Origin: an uncultured Bacilli bacterium
Lineage (GTDB): Bacteria; Bacillota_I; Bacilli_A; RF39; UBA660
Direction: 5' to 3'
NCBI GenBank assembly: GCA_934101575.1
Contig: CAKORJ010000002.1
Span: 186,001-250,000 of the forward strand
Length of the DNA stretch: 64,000 nucleotides
The notes beneath the pieces were generated by a model. It worked only from the letters and a program-made list of their open reading frames with translations. It did no database searches and had not been told where the DNA came from. Every line of letters begins with the position of its first letter. Position 1 is the stretch's first letter. The position numbers and the translations under genes were made by a program. Positions 1-7,716 of this stretch are shown here, piece after piece.

Positions 1-81
1 GTTCAGAAAAACTCTCAAAATTCCCAATACCAAAGACCTTGCGGAAGTGGAAAAAAATATAAACAATGTTGTGGTAAATAA
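1..81 (+). CDS. C-terminal end of a SEC-C motif protein (partial)
   Basis: The window opens inside a gene. The last 26 codons, open from base 1, end with the zinc-binding SEC-C signature PCGSGKKYKQCCGK followed by TAA. The pattern CxSGxxYKxCC is the metal ligand set of the SecA C-terminal tail and of many unrelated proteins that borrow this tail. The parent protein cannot be identified because the rest lies outside the window. A terminator hairpin follows at once. A decayed copy of the same tail occurs at 2145-2246. Confidence 0.75.
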   Translation, partial: VQKNSQNSQYQRPCGSGKKYKQCCGK

Positions 82-124
82 ACCTGCAAACCCGCATAAA
101 ATAAGGGACTGCGGTTTTTTCTAT
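80..124 (+). terminator. Rho-independent terminator after the SEC-C gene
   Basis: AAACC-T-GCA (80-88) pairs with TGC-GGTTT (110-117), leaving one bulged T, and a T-run follows. It starts on the stop codon of the SEC-C gene. Confidence 0.65.
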
Positions 125-258
125 AATTACAATTTTTAGGTAATTTTACTTCAAAAAAGGCGTTTAGATAAGTTTTAGATAAGTTTTTTAACGAATTTGA
201 AGTATTTTTTAATTGTTTTGATATATGAATTTATTAATGAAAAAATATTTTGTTTTCA

Positions 259-267
259 TGATATAAT
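259..267 (+). promoter_or_regulatory. Extended -10 promoter for the 589-aa gene
   Basis: TGATATAAT lies 21 bases upstream of the ATG at 289. No convincing -35 box is visible. The interval 82-288 otherwise holds the terminator and a short tandem repeat of TTTAGATAAG (163-172 and 174-183). Confidence 0.55.
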
Positions 268-288
268 AAGTATAGTAGGTGAGTAATA

Positions 289-2058
289 ATGAAATATAAA
301 GATTATAAGTTTACAACTTCAAATGAAAGTATGGATTTAACATATGACCAAGCTTGTGAATATTTTGAAGAAACTTTAGATTTTATAGAAAAAAGTAAAT
401 TCGATTTGTTTAATGATGATGAAGAATTATCACTTTCTGATGCAAGAAAAAAATATAACGAAATTAATAGAAGACTACAAACTTTTGGACAAGCTTTTGA
501 ATTATTTATGAAATATATAATACATGCATCAAGAATTGAAAAGAATCCGAATATTACTATTAATGAACTTTGGAATAGATGGATTAGAGGACATCAAATA
601 ATGCCTTTAATAAATGAAAAGGCGAATAGCGCAGAGGTATTGCCAAATTTTAAAGAAATTTTTAATTTATCAATGAATGCATGGTATGGAATTTATGGGT
701 TTAATTATATTCAGCATTTGGGGATAGAGGTAGAACAAGGTCGTATTGAACCATTTAAACTATTTATGGTACTTCAACCACAAAACTATCAAGGGCTTGG
801 TTCTATTACAAATGAAGAAATAGAAAAAATAATAGAAAAAAATACGGCAATCTATGAAAAATGTAGATATAATGTAGAAAAAATGACTAATTATGATTTT
901 GGTGAGGTTTTCTATTTTATAAATTTTATTAAATTTTTTGCTAAAATGGTACATATAAGTAAAAATAAAACAGAAATAGATTATAATGTAGCATATGTAC
1001 ATGCTATGGCCGATGATTCAGTTGTCAAACAACTATTAACCCAATTTAGGACAGAAAAGGAAATAGAAGAAATATTAAATGATGAGTTTTTTAATAAGGA
1101 TGCAAAACTATTATCATATATATTAACAATTAATAAATATTCAATACCTGAAGTTAAAAATATTATAAAGATGAATAAACAATTTGAAGATCCTAACAAT
1201 TTATATTTGTTCTTAACTTACAACATACCTATTGAAAATATTAAAAAATGTAATGAAAAAGGTATTGATGTTATGCTACTTGTCAGCGACTTTTCATTTG
1301 AACAAATTATAAAATTAGTTGAAATTCCTGTTATTGGAGAATATCTAAGTAAAAATTCTATATTAGTTAATAAGATGATTACCCAACATAAATCAGATGT
1401 TGGCTTAACCTTTGAAGACTGGTATAAAGTATTGAGTAACGAACAGTTAAAAAAACATCCAGAATATTTGAAAAAAGTAGTTTTAAAATATATGGAAGCA
1501 TATCATTGTATAGAAAAAAACAATTTATGTAATAGTATATTCACTTTACCAAACGACAATAAAAGTTCACTTGCTAATAAACAATATCGTGATGGCAAAA
1601 CCTTTAGTCAATATTATAGTGATATATTATTATCGAACATATCAAAAAACATTGAATTGTTTGATGGAAGTGATATTTCTGATTTTATTTTTAATAACAT
1701 TCCAGTTTCACTAGATACAAACAATATAATAAAAATAAATAATTATCTTATAGATAGTGGCGTAAAATGTATCTCGCCATCAATATTTTCTTATCCATTT
1801 AATGAAGTATATGCAGTAATAAATGCTATGAAAAATAAAGGTTATATTTTTTCTGAGGATAGTTTTCCTACTGACTTTTGGAAAGAATATGATTCACATG
1901 CAAAATTTAATATGCTATTAAAAGATAATTATTTACCTGATGAATTTCTTGAGGAAAATGGGTTAGTAAGAATTAGTGAACGTAGATACTTTAATCCTGT
2001 AATGGGACATTTTGTAAGTGCAAATTATGATAACCCGTTGCCTAATTTAAAAAAATAA
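289..2058 (+). CDS. Large orphan protein, 589 aa, function unknown
   Basis: I do not recognise this protein. It is predicted soluble, mostly helical and rich in Lys, Asn, Ile and Glu, with no signal peptide or obvious membrane segment. The start ATG follows GGTGAG with good spacing and its own extended -10 box. Residues about 65-100 read like a helical bundle (RLQTFGQAFELFMKYII) followed by R-WIRG-H, which fits Rx4H, the loosest form of a HEPN RNase motif; it lacks the usual Asn after Arg, so this is weak. Codon use is more A-rich than in the core genes downstream, and the gene sits between an intact and a decayed SEC-C tail, which suggests an acquired or rearranged segment. An anti-phage or stress role is possible but unproven. 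Confidence 0.6.
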   Translation: MKYKDYKFTTSNESMDLTYDQACEYFEETLDFIEKSKFDLFNDDEELSLSDARKKYNEINRRLQTFGQAFELFMKYIIHASRIEKNPNITINELWNRWIRGHQIMPLINEKANSAEVLPNFKEIFNLSMNAWYGIYGFNYIQHLGIEVEQGRIEPFKLFMVLQPQNYQGLGSITNEEIEKIIEKNTAIYEKCRYNVEKMTNYDFGEVFYFINFIKFFAKMVHISKNKTEIDYNVAYVHAMADDSVVKQLLTQFRTEKEIEEILNDEFFNKDAKLLSYILTINKYSIPEVKNIIKMNKQFEDPNNLYLFLTYNIPIENIKKCNEKGIDVMLLVSDFSFEQIIKLVEIPVIGEYLSKNSILVNKMITQHKSDVGLTFEDWYKVLSNEQLKKHPEYLKKVVLKYMEAYHCIEKNNLCNSIFTLPNDNKSSLANKQYRDGKTFSQYYSDILLSNISKNIELFDGSDISDFIFNNIPVSLDTNNIIKINNYLIDSGVKCISPSIFSYPFNEVYAVINAMKNKGYIFSEDSFPTDFWKEYDSHAKFNMLLKDNYLPDEFLEENGLVRISERRYFNPVMGHFVSANYDNPLPNLKK

Positions 2059-2144
2059 ATCTATTTTTTTAAATAAGTTTAAATTGCATTGTTAGAAAAT
2101 TAGACATAACTTTTTTACGATTTCTGAGTAAGTTATTAAAACTT

Positions 2145-2246
2145 ATGAGTAAGAAAGCCCGATTTTCAAGTAAAAAATTATATGGTTGTTTTAACATTTT
2201 ACCATCTGGCTCAAGGGAAAAATATAAACAATGCTGTGGTAAATAA
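2145..2246 (+). pseudogene. Decayed SEC-C tail remnant
   Basis: An ATG-initiated 33-codon frame ends with LPSGSREKYKQCCGK and TAA, and matches the SEC-C tail at 1-81 (RPCGSGKKYKQCCGK) nearly residue for residue. The first Cys of the zinc motif is now Ser and the following Gly is Arg, so metal binding should be lost. Stops in this frame just upstream separate it from any longer gene. It most likely is the leftover 3' end of a second SEC-C gene, still followed by its own terminator. Confidence 0.6.
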
Positions 2247-2293
2247 GCTTGTAAATCTCTATAAATAAAGAGTTTTACAAGCTTTTTCTTTTA
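2245..2293 (+). terminator. Rho-independent terminator after the SEC-C remnant
   Basis: AAGCTTGTAAA (2245-2255) pairs perfectly with TTTACAAGCTT (2274-2284), followed by a T-rich run. It is in the same relative place as the terminator after the intact SEC-C tail. Confidence 0.75.
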
Positions 2294-2425
2294 TTTTTTA
2301 GAATGGAGTGAATTGCAAAATTATGGTATTATCTGTATTTAATAGCTTTTGAAAAGTATTTATTTGATTTTATAATAAAAAGAAGAATAATACATATTTA
2401 TTTAAAACTGAAGTTGTTAAAAATA

Positions 2426-2434
2426 TGATATAAT
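2426..2434 (+). promoter_or_regulatory. Extended -10 promoter for the double-HEPN gene
   Basis: TGATATAAT lies 22 bases upstream of the ATG at 2457. The whole 2059-2456 gap holds the SEC-C remnant, its terminator and this promoter. Confidence 0.55.
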
Positions 2435-2456
2435 TATAGTGTTTGGCGGTGAAATA

Positions 2457-4148
2457 ATGAATAAACATGAGTTTACAAAATATGAAATTGCAACATATTT
2501 AAGGGATTATAATAAAACTATGACATATGCAATTATGAATCAAGACACTTCACTTTATGAAGTTTTTAAATATCATATGAAAACTGATGGTAGAATGCAA
2601 TATGCTATTAAAGATTATTATTATGAGATGATTTCTATATATGAAATATTGTTACTTTCAAAGTTTTTAACAGCTTTATATGATAATTATTTTGATAATT
2701 TACTTGAATCTAGTATAAATAAGATTAATATTCCTAATAATATTTTTATTAATAGTATTGATAGATCAAAATTCAGTAATAAACAAATAATTAAATTTAT
2801 AAGAAATGCATTAAATCATAATGATAATCCTAGTCATGATTTAGCAAAGTTCATAAGAATTAATGAGAATGAAGAAGAAATAATAAAATTAGAGATTTTA
2901 TTGAAAAATACTAAGCCGATACCATTTCATGTTATGTTAGATATTAATGAATTAATGCTAATTTGTTTGGAAATAAAAAATGCTAATTCTATAATTATTG
3001 CATCTAATCGTTCAAATGGATCAATTTCATTAAATTCGACCAATGTTAATGAAACATTAAATAATATATATTTAAGAAAGTTTTTTGCTGTAAAGAGGCT
3101 TACTGATGAACAAAAGGAAGCAATGCTTTCTCACGTTAGTGAAAATAAAAAAACTGAAAATTATGAAGAGTTTTTCTTGAAAAATGGCATGAAATATAAA
3201 GATATTCAATATTCTATAGCCCAGAAACTGAAAATTGAAGAAGATTTAAAATATTGGGAAAGTCTTGGCGAAAAAGGAAATGATGTAATTTTTCATTTAT
3301 TAGCTAAAGTAATGCCTTTTTCGTGGGCTAAAGATAGAGCATTAATGATGAATTTGATTTTTTCAAATTATTATATGAGAAATGGTAAAAGCACTATTTT
3401 TGATTTAGTAGAAGATGCTAGACAAATTTATCAAAATAAGGTTTTAAATGAAGATTCACCTTTAGAGCTTTATGGCAAATCGTTTGGTATTGATGATAAT
3501 ATATTATATGATTCTATTGATTTTGAGAACTTATTATCCATTACAAATGCAATATATTATGGGTATATATTTGATACATTAATAACGGACAATGAAGTAA
3601 ATATTACTAATTCTAAAACTGTTAAGAGGGAAAAAATAAGGAACTCGTTTGTGCATATGAGATGGTATAAAGGAATAAATGAATGTTTTAAATTATTTGA
3701 TTGGAGTAATGGAATAGATAATGAATATAATCAGAATAGTCCTAATTTCTGGAAATGTAATATACGATATGGAGATATGGCGGAATGTGCTGAGTCGTAT
3801 TTTAATAGAAGTGTTAAACCAAAGTCTAATGTTGATGGATACATGGATTCTCCAATTCATTTTAAAAAGAATTTTTCAGAAGATGGAACTAGTGTAATAA
3901 TGGGAATTTCTTTTATAAAAAATGGTGTTTTCTATTATCTTGATATAAATGATAATCATGAATATTTTAATTTACTTGTTTGTGATAATAGTCAAATTCA
4001 AAGATTAGCTAATGAGAAGGAGAAAAAAATTTTTATTTCAGAACTTAATAATTTACCAGAAAAAGAGAAAGATAATTTTTCTGATATAATAGGAATAATA
4101 AAAAAGAATTTAATACAACATAACAAAAATAACAATATAAAAAAGTGA
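2457..4148 (+). CDS. Large protein with two HEPN-type RNxxxH motifs, 563 aa
   Basis: The protein carries two separate canonical HEPN ribonuclease motifs: R116-NALN-H121 in FIRNALNHND and R395-NSFV-H400 in KIRNSFVHMRW. Each lies in or next to a predicted helix, and they are about 280 residues apart. In the HEPN superfamily the Arg and His of Rx4-6H form the metal-independent RNase site; such domains occur in Abi proteins, MNT-HEPN toxins, RNase LS, Csm6 and, as a pair, Cas13. The rest resembles no family I can name, and no CRISPR repeats are nearby. ATG 2457 is chosen over the in-frame GTG at 2439 because GGCGGTGA sits just before it. It has its own promoter, A-rich codon use like the 589-aa neighbour, and no signal peptide. 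RNase activity and a defence role are inferred. Confidence 0.6.
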   Translation: MNKHEFTKYEIATYLRDYNKTMTYAIMNQDTSLYEVFKYHMKTDGRMQYAIKDYYYEMISIYEILLLSKFLTALYDNYFDNLLESSINKINIPNNIFINSIDRSKFSNKQIIKFIRNALNHNDNPSHDLAKFIRINENEEEIIKLEILLKNTKPIPFHVMLDINELMLICLEIKNANSIIIASNRSNGSISLNSTNVNETLNNIYLRKFFAVKRLTDEQKEAMLSHVSENKKTENYEEFFLKNGMKYKDIQYSIAQKLKIEEDLKYWESLGEKGNDVIFHLLAKVMPFSWAKDRALMMNLIFSNYYMRNGKSTIFDLVEDARQIYQNKVLNEDSPLELYGKSFGIDDNILYDSIDFENLLSITNAIYYGYIFDTLITDNEVNITNSKTVKREKIRNSFVHMRWYKGINECFKLFDWSNGIDNEYNQNSPNFWKCNIRYGDMAECAESYFNRSVKPKSNVDGYMDSPIHFKKNFSEDGTSVIMGISFIKNGVFYYLDINDNHEYFNLLVCDNSQIQRLANEKEKKIFISELNNLPEKEKDNFSDIIGIIKKNLIQHNKNNNIKK

Positions 4149-4276
4149 TTTTTATAAAATCAATTATGTGTTTTATAAGTAGATAAAATTATTTATGCTT
4201 TTATTTTAGTGAATTTTTGTTAAATGTGAATTAATGGGAACTACTATAGAATAATGTGATTTAAAGGAGGATTGTT

Positions 4277-4888
4277 ATGCAAAAGTTTTATTTTGAAAGA
4301 CCTTCAATTGAAAGAAAGGATGAAATAATAGAATACATTAATGAATTTGTTGAATATAAATCAAATATTAATGGTTCTGGATCATTGGATAAAATATTAA
4401 AAGGGTATACTTTTGAACAGGCACTAGAAAGATGTTTAAACATGGAAAATAGTGAATATGCTGAAAGAGTTGGAAGATGTACAGGAAAAACATTTTTGCT
4501 TGTTAGGGAAAATGATAATAAAATTGTGGGTACAATTAACGTTAGGTGGAATTTAAATAAATCAATGTTACAGTTTGGTGGACACATAGGATATGGAATT
4601 AGACCTACAGAAAGAAGAAAGGGTTATAATAAAATAAATTTATATTTAGGGATGATTGAAGCAGTAAAAGTTGGTTTGGATAAAGTAATGTTAAGTTGTG
4701 ATGTTAGTAATATTGGCTCTGATAAAACATTAAAGGCATTAGGAGGAAAACTAGAAAGAACAGAAATAGATCCATCAAATGGAATATTGACTAATGTTTA
4801 TTGGTTTGATGTAAGAGAAACTATAAATAAATATAAAAGTATATATGAACCTTATATTATGATCGATGAAAGTAAAAAAATAAGGTAA
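4277..4888 (+). CDS. GNAT family N-acetyltransferase
   Basis: This 203-aa protein has the GNAT fold signature. The central beta strands (TFLLVRENDNKIVGTINVRW) are followed by the acetyl-CoA-binding loop RPTERRKGYNKINL, which matches the R/Q-x-x-G-x-G/Y motif. The C-terminal part, with KVMLSCDVSNIGSDKTLKALGG, matches GNAT motif B (neighbour-strand Asn, then the helix). The substrate is unknown; close relatives are often annotated only as acetyltransferases acting on small molecules. AAAGGAGG precedes the ATG. A decayed relative of its N-terminus lies at 6423-6535, so the genome has carried more than one copy of this subfamily. Confidence 0.85.
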   Translation: MQKFYFERPSIERKDEIIEYINEFVEYKSNINGSGSLDKILKGYTFEQALERCLNMENSEYAERVGRCTGKTFLLVRENDNKIVGTINVRWNLNKSMLQFGGHIGYGIRPTERRKGYNKINLYLGMIEAVKVGLDKVMLSCDVSNIGSDKTLKALGGKLERTEIDPSNGILTNVYWFDVRETINKYKSIYEPYIMIDESKKIR

Positions 4889-4894
4889 ATGGTT

Positions 4895-4900
4895 TATAAT
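4895..4900 (+). promoter_or_regulatory. -10 box before the ASCH-like gene
   Basis: TATAAT lies in the short gap between the GNAT gene and ATG 4924, without a clear -35 box or TG extension. Confidence 0.4.
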
Positions 4901-4923
4901 ATAATAAATATGTGGTGGTGAAA

Positions 4924-5262
4924 ATGAAACATAAAATGAAGTTAAATAATGCTCCATATATAAATATTAAGAATGGAACTAAAGATATTGAATTAAGACT
5001 AAATGATGAAAAAAGGCAAATGTTAAAAGTAAAAGATATAATTGAGTTTACTAATAGAGAAACATTAGAAAAAATGTTGGTTGAAATTCAAAATCTTTAT
5101 TATTATTCATCATTTGATGAGTTGTACAAACATTTTGATAAAGTATCGATGGGATATTCTGAAGATGATATTGCTGATCCGAAGGATATGCAGGAGTATT
5201 ATTCTAGAGAAGAACAGGAAAAATATGGTGTGTTAGGAATAAAAATAAGAAAAATAGAGTAG
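4924..5262 (+). CDS. ASCH-like domain protein, 112 aa
   Basis: A small soluble protein beginning MKHKMKLNNAPYINIKNGTK, followed by DIELRLNDEKRQMLKVKDIIEFTN. The pattern of a short helix, then K-xG-K/T-xxE-xRLND-xxR-xxxxGD-x-I-F resembles ASCH (PUA-like) domains, which bind RNA or nucleotides. The conserved E-x-R-L-x-D segment at residues about 23-30 supports this. GTGGTGGTG just upstream can be read as in-frame starts, but the GGTGG there works better as the ribosome binding site of ATG 4924. It lies between the GNAT and carboxypeptidase genes and may be cotranscribed with the latter (25-base gap). Substrate unknown. Confidence 0.65.
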   Translation: MKHKMKLNNAPYINIKNGTKDIELRLNDEKRQMLKVKDIIEFTNRETLEKMLVEIQNLYYYSSFDELYKHFDKVSMGYSEDDIADPKDMQEYYSREEQEKYGVLGIKIRKIE

Positions 5263-5287
5263 GATATTATGTTTAGGAGTTGATAAT

Positions 5288-6367
5288 ATGATTAAACCTC
5301 AAAATCTTAATAAGGGGGATAAAGTTGCAATAGTTAGTTTATCAAGAGGGCTGTTAGGTATGCCATTTTGTAAACATGAATTAGATATTGCGATAAAAAG
5401 ATTAAAGGAAATGGGTCTTGTTCCTGTAATAATGCCTAATGCTTTAAAAGATATTGATTATATTGAAAAGCATCCGGAAGCTAGGGCCAGTGATTTAAAA
5501 AAAACATTTATGGATGAAGACATTAAGTTAATAATTAATGCTATTGGTGGTGTAGATACATATAAAACTATACCTTATTTGATGGATGATCAAGAATTTG
5601 TTGAAACAGTAAAACATAATCCTAAAATATTTACAGGTTTTTCAGATACAACAAATAATCATTTAATGTTTAATAGAATTGGTTTATCAACTTTTTATGG
5701 TCCTTGTTTACTTGTTGATATTGCTGAACTTGATAATGATATGTTGCCTTATACAAAAGAACAGTTTTTGAAGTTTTTTTCGAGTGGAGAACCATATGAA
5801 ATAAAACCTAGTTCTGTATGGTACAGTGATAGAAAAAGTTATGGTGTAGAGGAAATAGGAAAATCTAGAGAGTCACATGAGGAAAGGCATGGATTTGAGA
5901 TATTAAATGGAAGTGGAATAGTTACTGGAAAACTATATGGTGGTTGTATTGAAAGTATTTATGATGCTTATACTGGTGATTTATTTGAAGATGAGCCATC
6001 AATTTATGAAAAATATAATATTTTTCCTACTGATTATGAGTGGAAAGAAAAAGTGTTGTTTTTGGAAACGAGTGAATCAATGGTTTTACCAGAAAAACTT
6101 GAACAAATGTTGATGGAGTTTAAAAGAAGAAATATACTTAAATTAGTTAGAGGTATTATTGTTGGCAAACCAATGGATGAGAAATACTATGATGAGTATA
6201 AAGGGGTTTATAGAAAGATTTTTAAGGATTTAGATACGCCTGTATTGTTTAATGTTAATTTTGGCCATTCTGTTCCGAGATGCATTATTCCTTATGATGC
6301 TGAAGCTACTATAGATTATGATAAAGGGAAAATTTTTATAAATAGTAGGTTATTTGAAGAAGGTTAA
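5288..6367 (+). CDS. S66 family LD-carboxypeptidase / MccF-like peptidase
   Basis: At 359 aa this has the length and motifs of peptidase family S66 (LdcA and the microcin C immunity protein MccF). The nucleophile is S119 in TGFSDTTN, and the other triad members are E260 in VLFLETSES and H327 in NFGHSVPR. The N-terminal DKVAIVSLSRG strand and the later IIVGKP motif are also family features. No signal peptide is present, so it acts in the cytoplasm. LdcA trims recycled muropeptides; MccF cleaves aminoacyl-nucleotide antibiotics. The insert at residues 150-215 makes it closer in size to MccF, so detoxification is plausible; the sequence alone does not decide. Confidence 0.88.
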   Translation: MIKPQNLNKGDKVAIVSLSRGLLGMPFCKHELDIAIKRLKEMGLVPVIMPNALKDIDYIEKHPEARASDLKKTFMDEDIKLIINAIGGVDTYKTIPYLMDDQEFVETVKHNPKIFTGFSDTTNNHLMFNRIGLSTFYGPCLLVDIAELDNDMLPYTKEQFLKFFSSGEPYEIKPSSVWYSDRKSYGVEEIGKSRESHEERHGFEILNGSGIVTGKLYGGCIESIYDAYTGDLFEDEPSIYEKYNIFPTDYEWKEKVLFLETSESMVLPEKLEQMLMEFKRRNILKLVRGIIVGKPMDEKYYDEYKGVYRKIFKDLDTPVLFNVNFGHSVPRCIIPYDAEATIDYDKGKIFINSRLFEEG

Positions 6368-6422
6368 AAAAATATGATTTGTGATAGACTCTTTGTGAAA
6401 GTTTAAATATATTTGTTTAACT

Positions 6423-6535
6423 AAGAAATATGAAAAGGATGCTATTGCCTATATTAATGAGTTTTATAAGTATAGTTCCAAGATTGGCGGTGTGAAAGTT
6501 TGTATAAGTTTTTAGATAATTTATTTATCTTTTTT
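6423..6535 (+). pseudogene. Remnant of a second GNAT acetyltransferase gene
   Basis: Reading from 6423 gives KKYEKDAIAYINEFYKYSSK followed by IGGV, which lines up with the N-terminus of the intact GNAT at 4277 (ERKDEIIEYINEFVEYKSNI). Around 6495 the match moves to another frame (SLYKFLDNLF, compare SLDKILKGYTF) and then stops. There is no start codon or ribosome binding site, and the catalytic half is missing. It fills most of the 240-base gap between the carboxypeptidase and ogt genes. Confidence 0.6.
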
Positions 6536-6545
6536 TGTTTTTGTT

Positions 6546-6561
6546 GCAAACAAATGTTTGC
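6546..6561 (+). promoter_or_regulatory. Inverted repeat resembling a LexA SOS box
   Basis: GCAAACA-AA-TGTTTGC is a perfect 7+7 inverted repeat ending 2 bases before the extended -10 box of the ogt-tag unit, so it covers the spacer and -35 region. The core CAAACAAATGTTTG fits the Gram-positive LexA/DinR consensus CGAACRNRYGTTYG at all but the second base. The position and the downstream DNA repair genes support an operator role; binding by LexA is inferred. Confidence 0.5.
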
Positions 6562-6563
6562 TA

Positions 6564-6572
6564 TGCTATAAT
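6564..6572 (+). promoter_or_regulatory. Extended -10 promoter for the ogt-tag unit
   Basis: TGCTATAAT directly follows the inverted repeat at 6546-6561. The leader to the ATG at 6632 is about 50 bases. Confidence 0.6.
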
Positions 6573-6631
6573 ATTTTATATTAGTAATATATTTTTAACT
6601 TTTATTATTGATATTATTTAGGAGGTTTTTT

Positions 6632-7168
6632 ATGTATATCTATAAGTATAAGACTCCTAGTGGGTTTTCTGATATGTTGATGTCTAGTGATGGTGTTTAT
6701 CTTACTGGACTTTGGTTTTGTGATTCTAGAGATGCTTTAAAGCATAAATTTGATTATGAGGAGAAGCTGTTACCTGTTTTTGATGATACTATTAGATGGC
6801 TTAATATTTATTTTAGTGGGAAGATTCCTGATTTTGTTCCTAAGTATAGAATATTGAACTCTACCTCTTTTAGAGATAGTGTTATAGAAATAATGAATAA
6901 AATTCCTTGGGGTGAAGTGATTACTTATGGAGATATAGCAGATGGTATTGCTAAAAAGAGAGGTCTTTCTAGGATGTCTTCTCAGGCTGTTGGGGGTGCT
7001 GTTGGTTGGAATCCTATTTGTATTATTATTCCTTGTCATAGAGTTGTTGGCTCGAATGGTAGTTTAACTGGCTATGGTGGAGGTATTTCTAATAAGATAA
7101 AGCTTTTGGAACTTGAGGGTCATGATATGAATGATTTTATTATTCCTACTAGAGGTACTGCTTTATGA
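6632..7168 (+). CDS. ogt: Methylated-DNA--protein-cysteine methyltransferase
   Basis: This 178-aa suicide enzyme removes alkyl groups from O6-alkylguanine in DNA. The acceptor is C135 in IIIPCHRVVG. The helix-turn-helix DNA-binding segment (IPWGEVITYGDIA, residues 91-103) and the asparagine hinge before the active site (GWNP) are in place. The N-terminal domain is the short Ogt type, with no Ada regulatory domain. ATG 6632 has TAGGAGG at good distance and is preferred over the upstream in-frame TTG. The stop overlaps the tag start by 4 bases, so the two are translationally coupled. The SOS-box-like repeat upstream suggests damage induction. Confidence 0.93.
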   Translation: MYIYKYKTPSGFSDMLMSSDGVYLTGLWFCDSRDALKHKFDYEEKLLPVFDDTIRWLNIYFSGKIPDFVPKYRILNSTSFRDSVIEIMNKIPWGEVITYGDIADGIAKKRGLSRMSSQAVGGAVGWNPICIIIPCHRVVGSNGSLTGYGGGISNKIKLLELEGHDMNDFIIPTRGTAL

Positions 7169-7716
7169 ATAGGTGTAAATGGTGTAATTTAAATAATCCT
7201 CTTTATGTTTCTTATCATGATAATGAATGGGGCGCGTTGAGGACTGATGATGGTTATTTATTTGAAATGCTTATTTTAGAATCTTTTCAAGCTGGTCTTT
7301 CTTGGGAATGTATTTTAAATAAAAGAGATGCTTTTAGGAAGGCTTATGATAATTTTTCTTTAGATAAGGTATGTTCTTATGATGAAAAAAAGATTAATGA
7401 ACTTATTGGTAATAGTGATATTGTTAGAAATAAACTTAAGATTAGGACTAGTGTTAATAATGCTAAGATATTTAGAGATATTTCTTTGAAATATGGTAGT
7501 TTTTATAATTATTTATGTTCTTTTATTAATGGTAATGTTTTTTATGAGGTTGGTGTTACAAAGTCGGACTTATCTGATGCTATTTCTAGTGATTTAGTTA
7601 AACGTGGTATGAAATTTGTTGGTTCTACTATTATTTACTCTTATTTACAAGCTATTGGTGTTATTTATTCTCATGATAAGGATTGTTATTTGTATAGGAG
7701 TTCTAATGATAATTAA
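7165..7716 (+). CDS. tag: DNA-3-methyladenine glycosylase I
   Basis: A 183-aa base-excision enzyme that removes 3-methyladenine. The N-terminus (MNRCKWCNLNNPLYVSYHDNEWG) and C-terminus (SHDKDCYLY) supply the Tag zinc snap: C4, H18, H170 and C174. E39 in MLILESFQAGLSW is the conserved base-pocket residue, and the helix-hairpin-helix region follows. Length is normal for the family. It overlaps ogt by 4 bases at the start and the next gene by 11 bases at the end, so the three are one translational unit for alkylation damage and whatever the third gene does. Confidence 0.93.
   Translation: MNRCKWCNLNNPLYVSYHDNEWGALRTDDGYLFEMLILESFQAGLSWECILNKRDAFRKAYDNFSLDKVCSYDEKKINELIGNSDIVRNKLKIRTSVNNAKIFRDISLKYGSFYNYLCSFINGNVFYEVGVTKSDLSDAISSDLVKRGMKFVGSTIIYSYLQAIGVIYSHDKDCYLYRSSNDN

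Noticed and set aside
163..183. Tandem TTTAGATAAG copies as a possible CRISPR or attachment repeat
   Set aside because: Only two short copies 11 bases apart in an A/T-rich gap; no spacer structure and no second site in the window that I can see.
2457..4148. Calling the double-HEPN protein a Cas13 effector
   Set aside because: It has the paired RNxxxH motifs but is much shorter than classical Cas13, shows no other Cas13 landmark I can see, and no repeat-spacer array or adaptation gene occurs in the window.
7616..7705. N-terminal hydrophobic extension of the DUF1848-type protein, read as a signal sequence
   Set aside because: It is tag coding sequence read in another frame; the family starts at MIINTGCRTD and has a ribosome binding site there.
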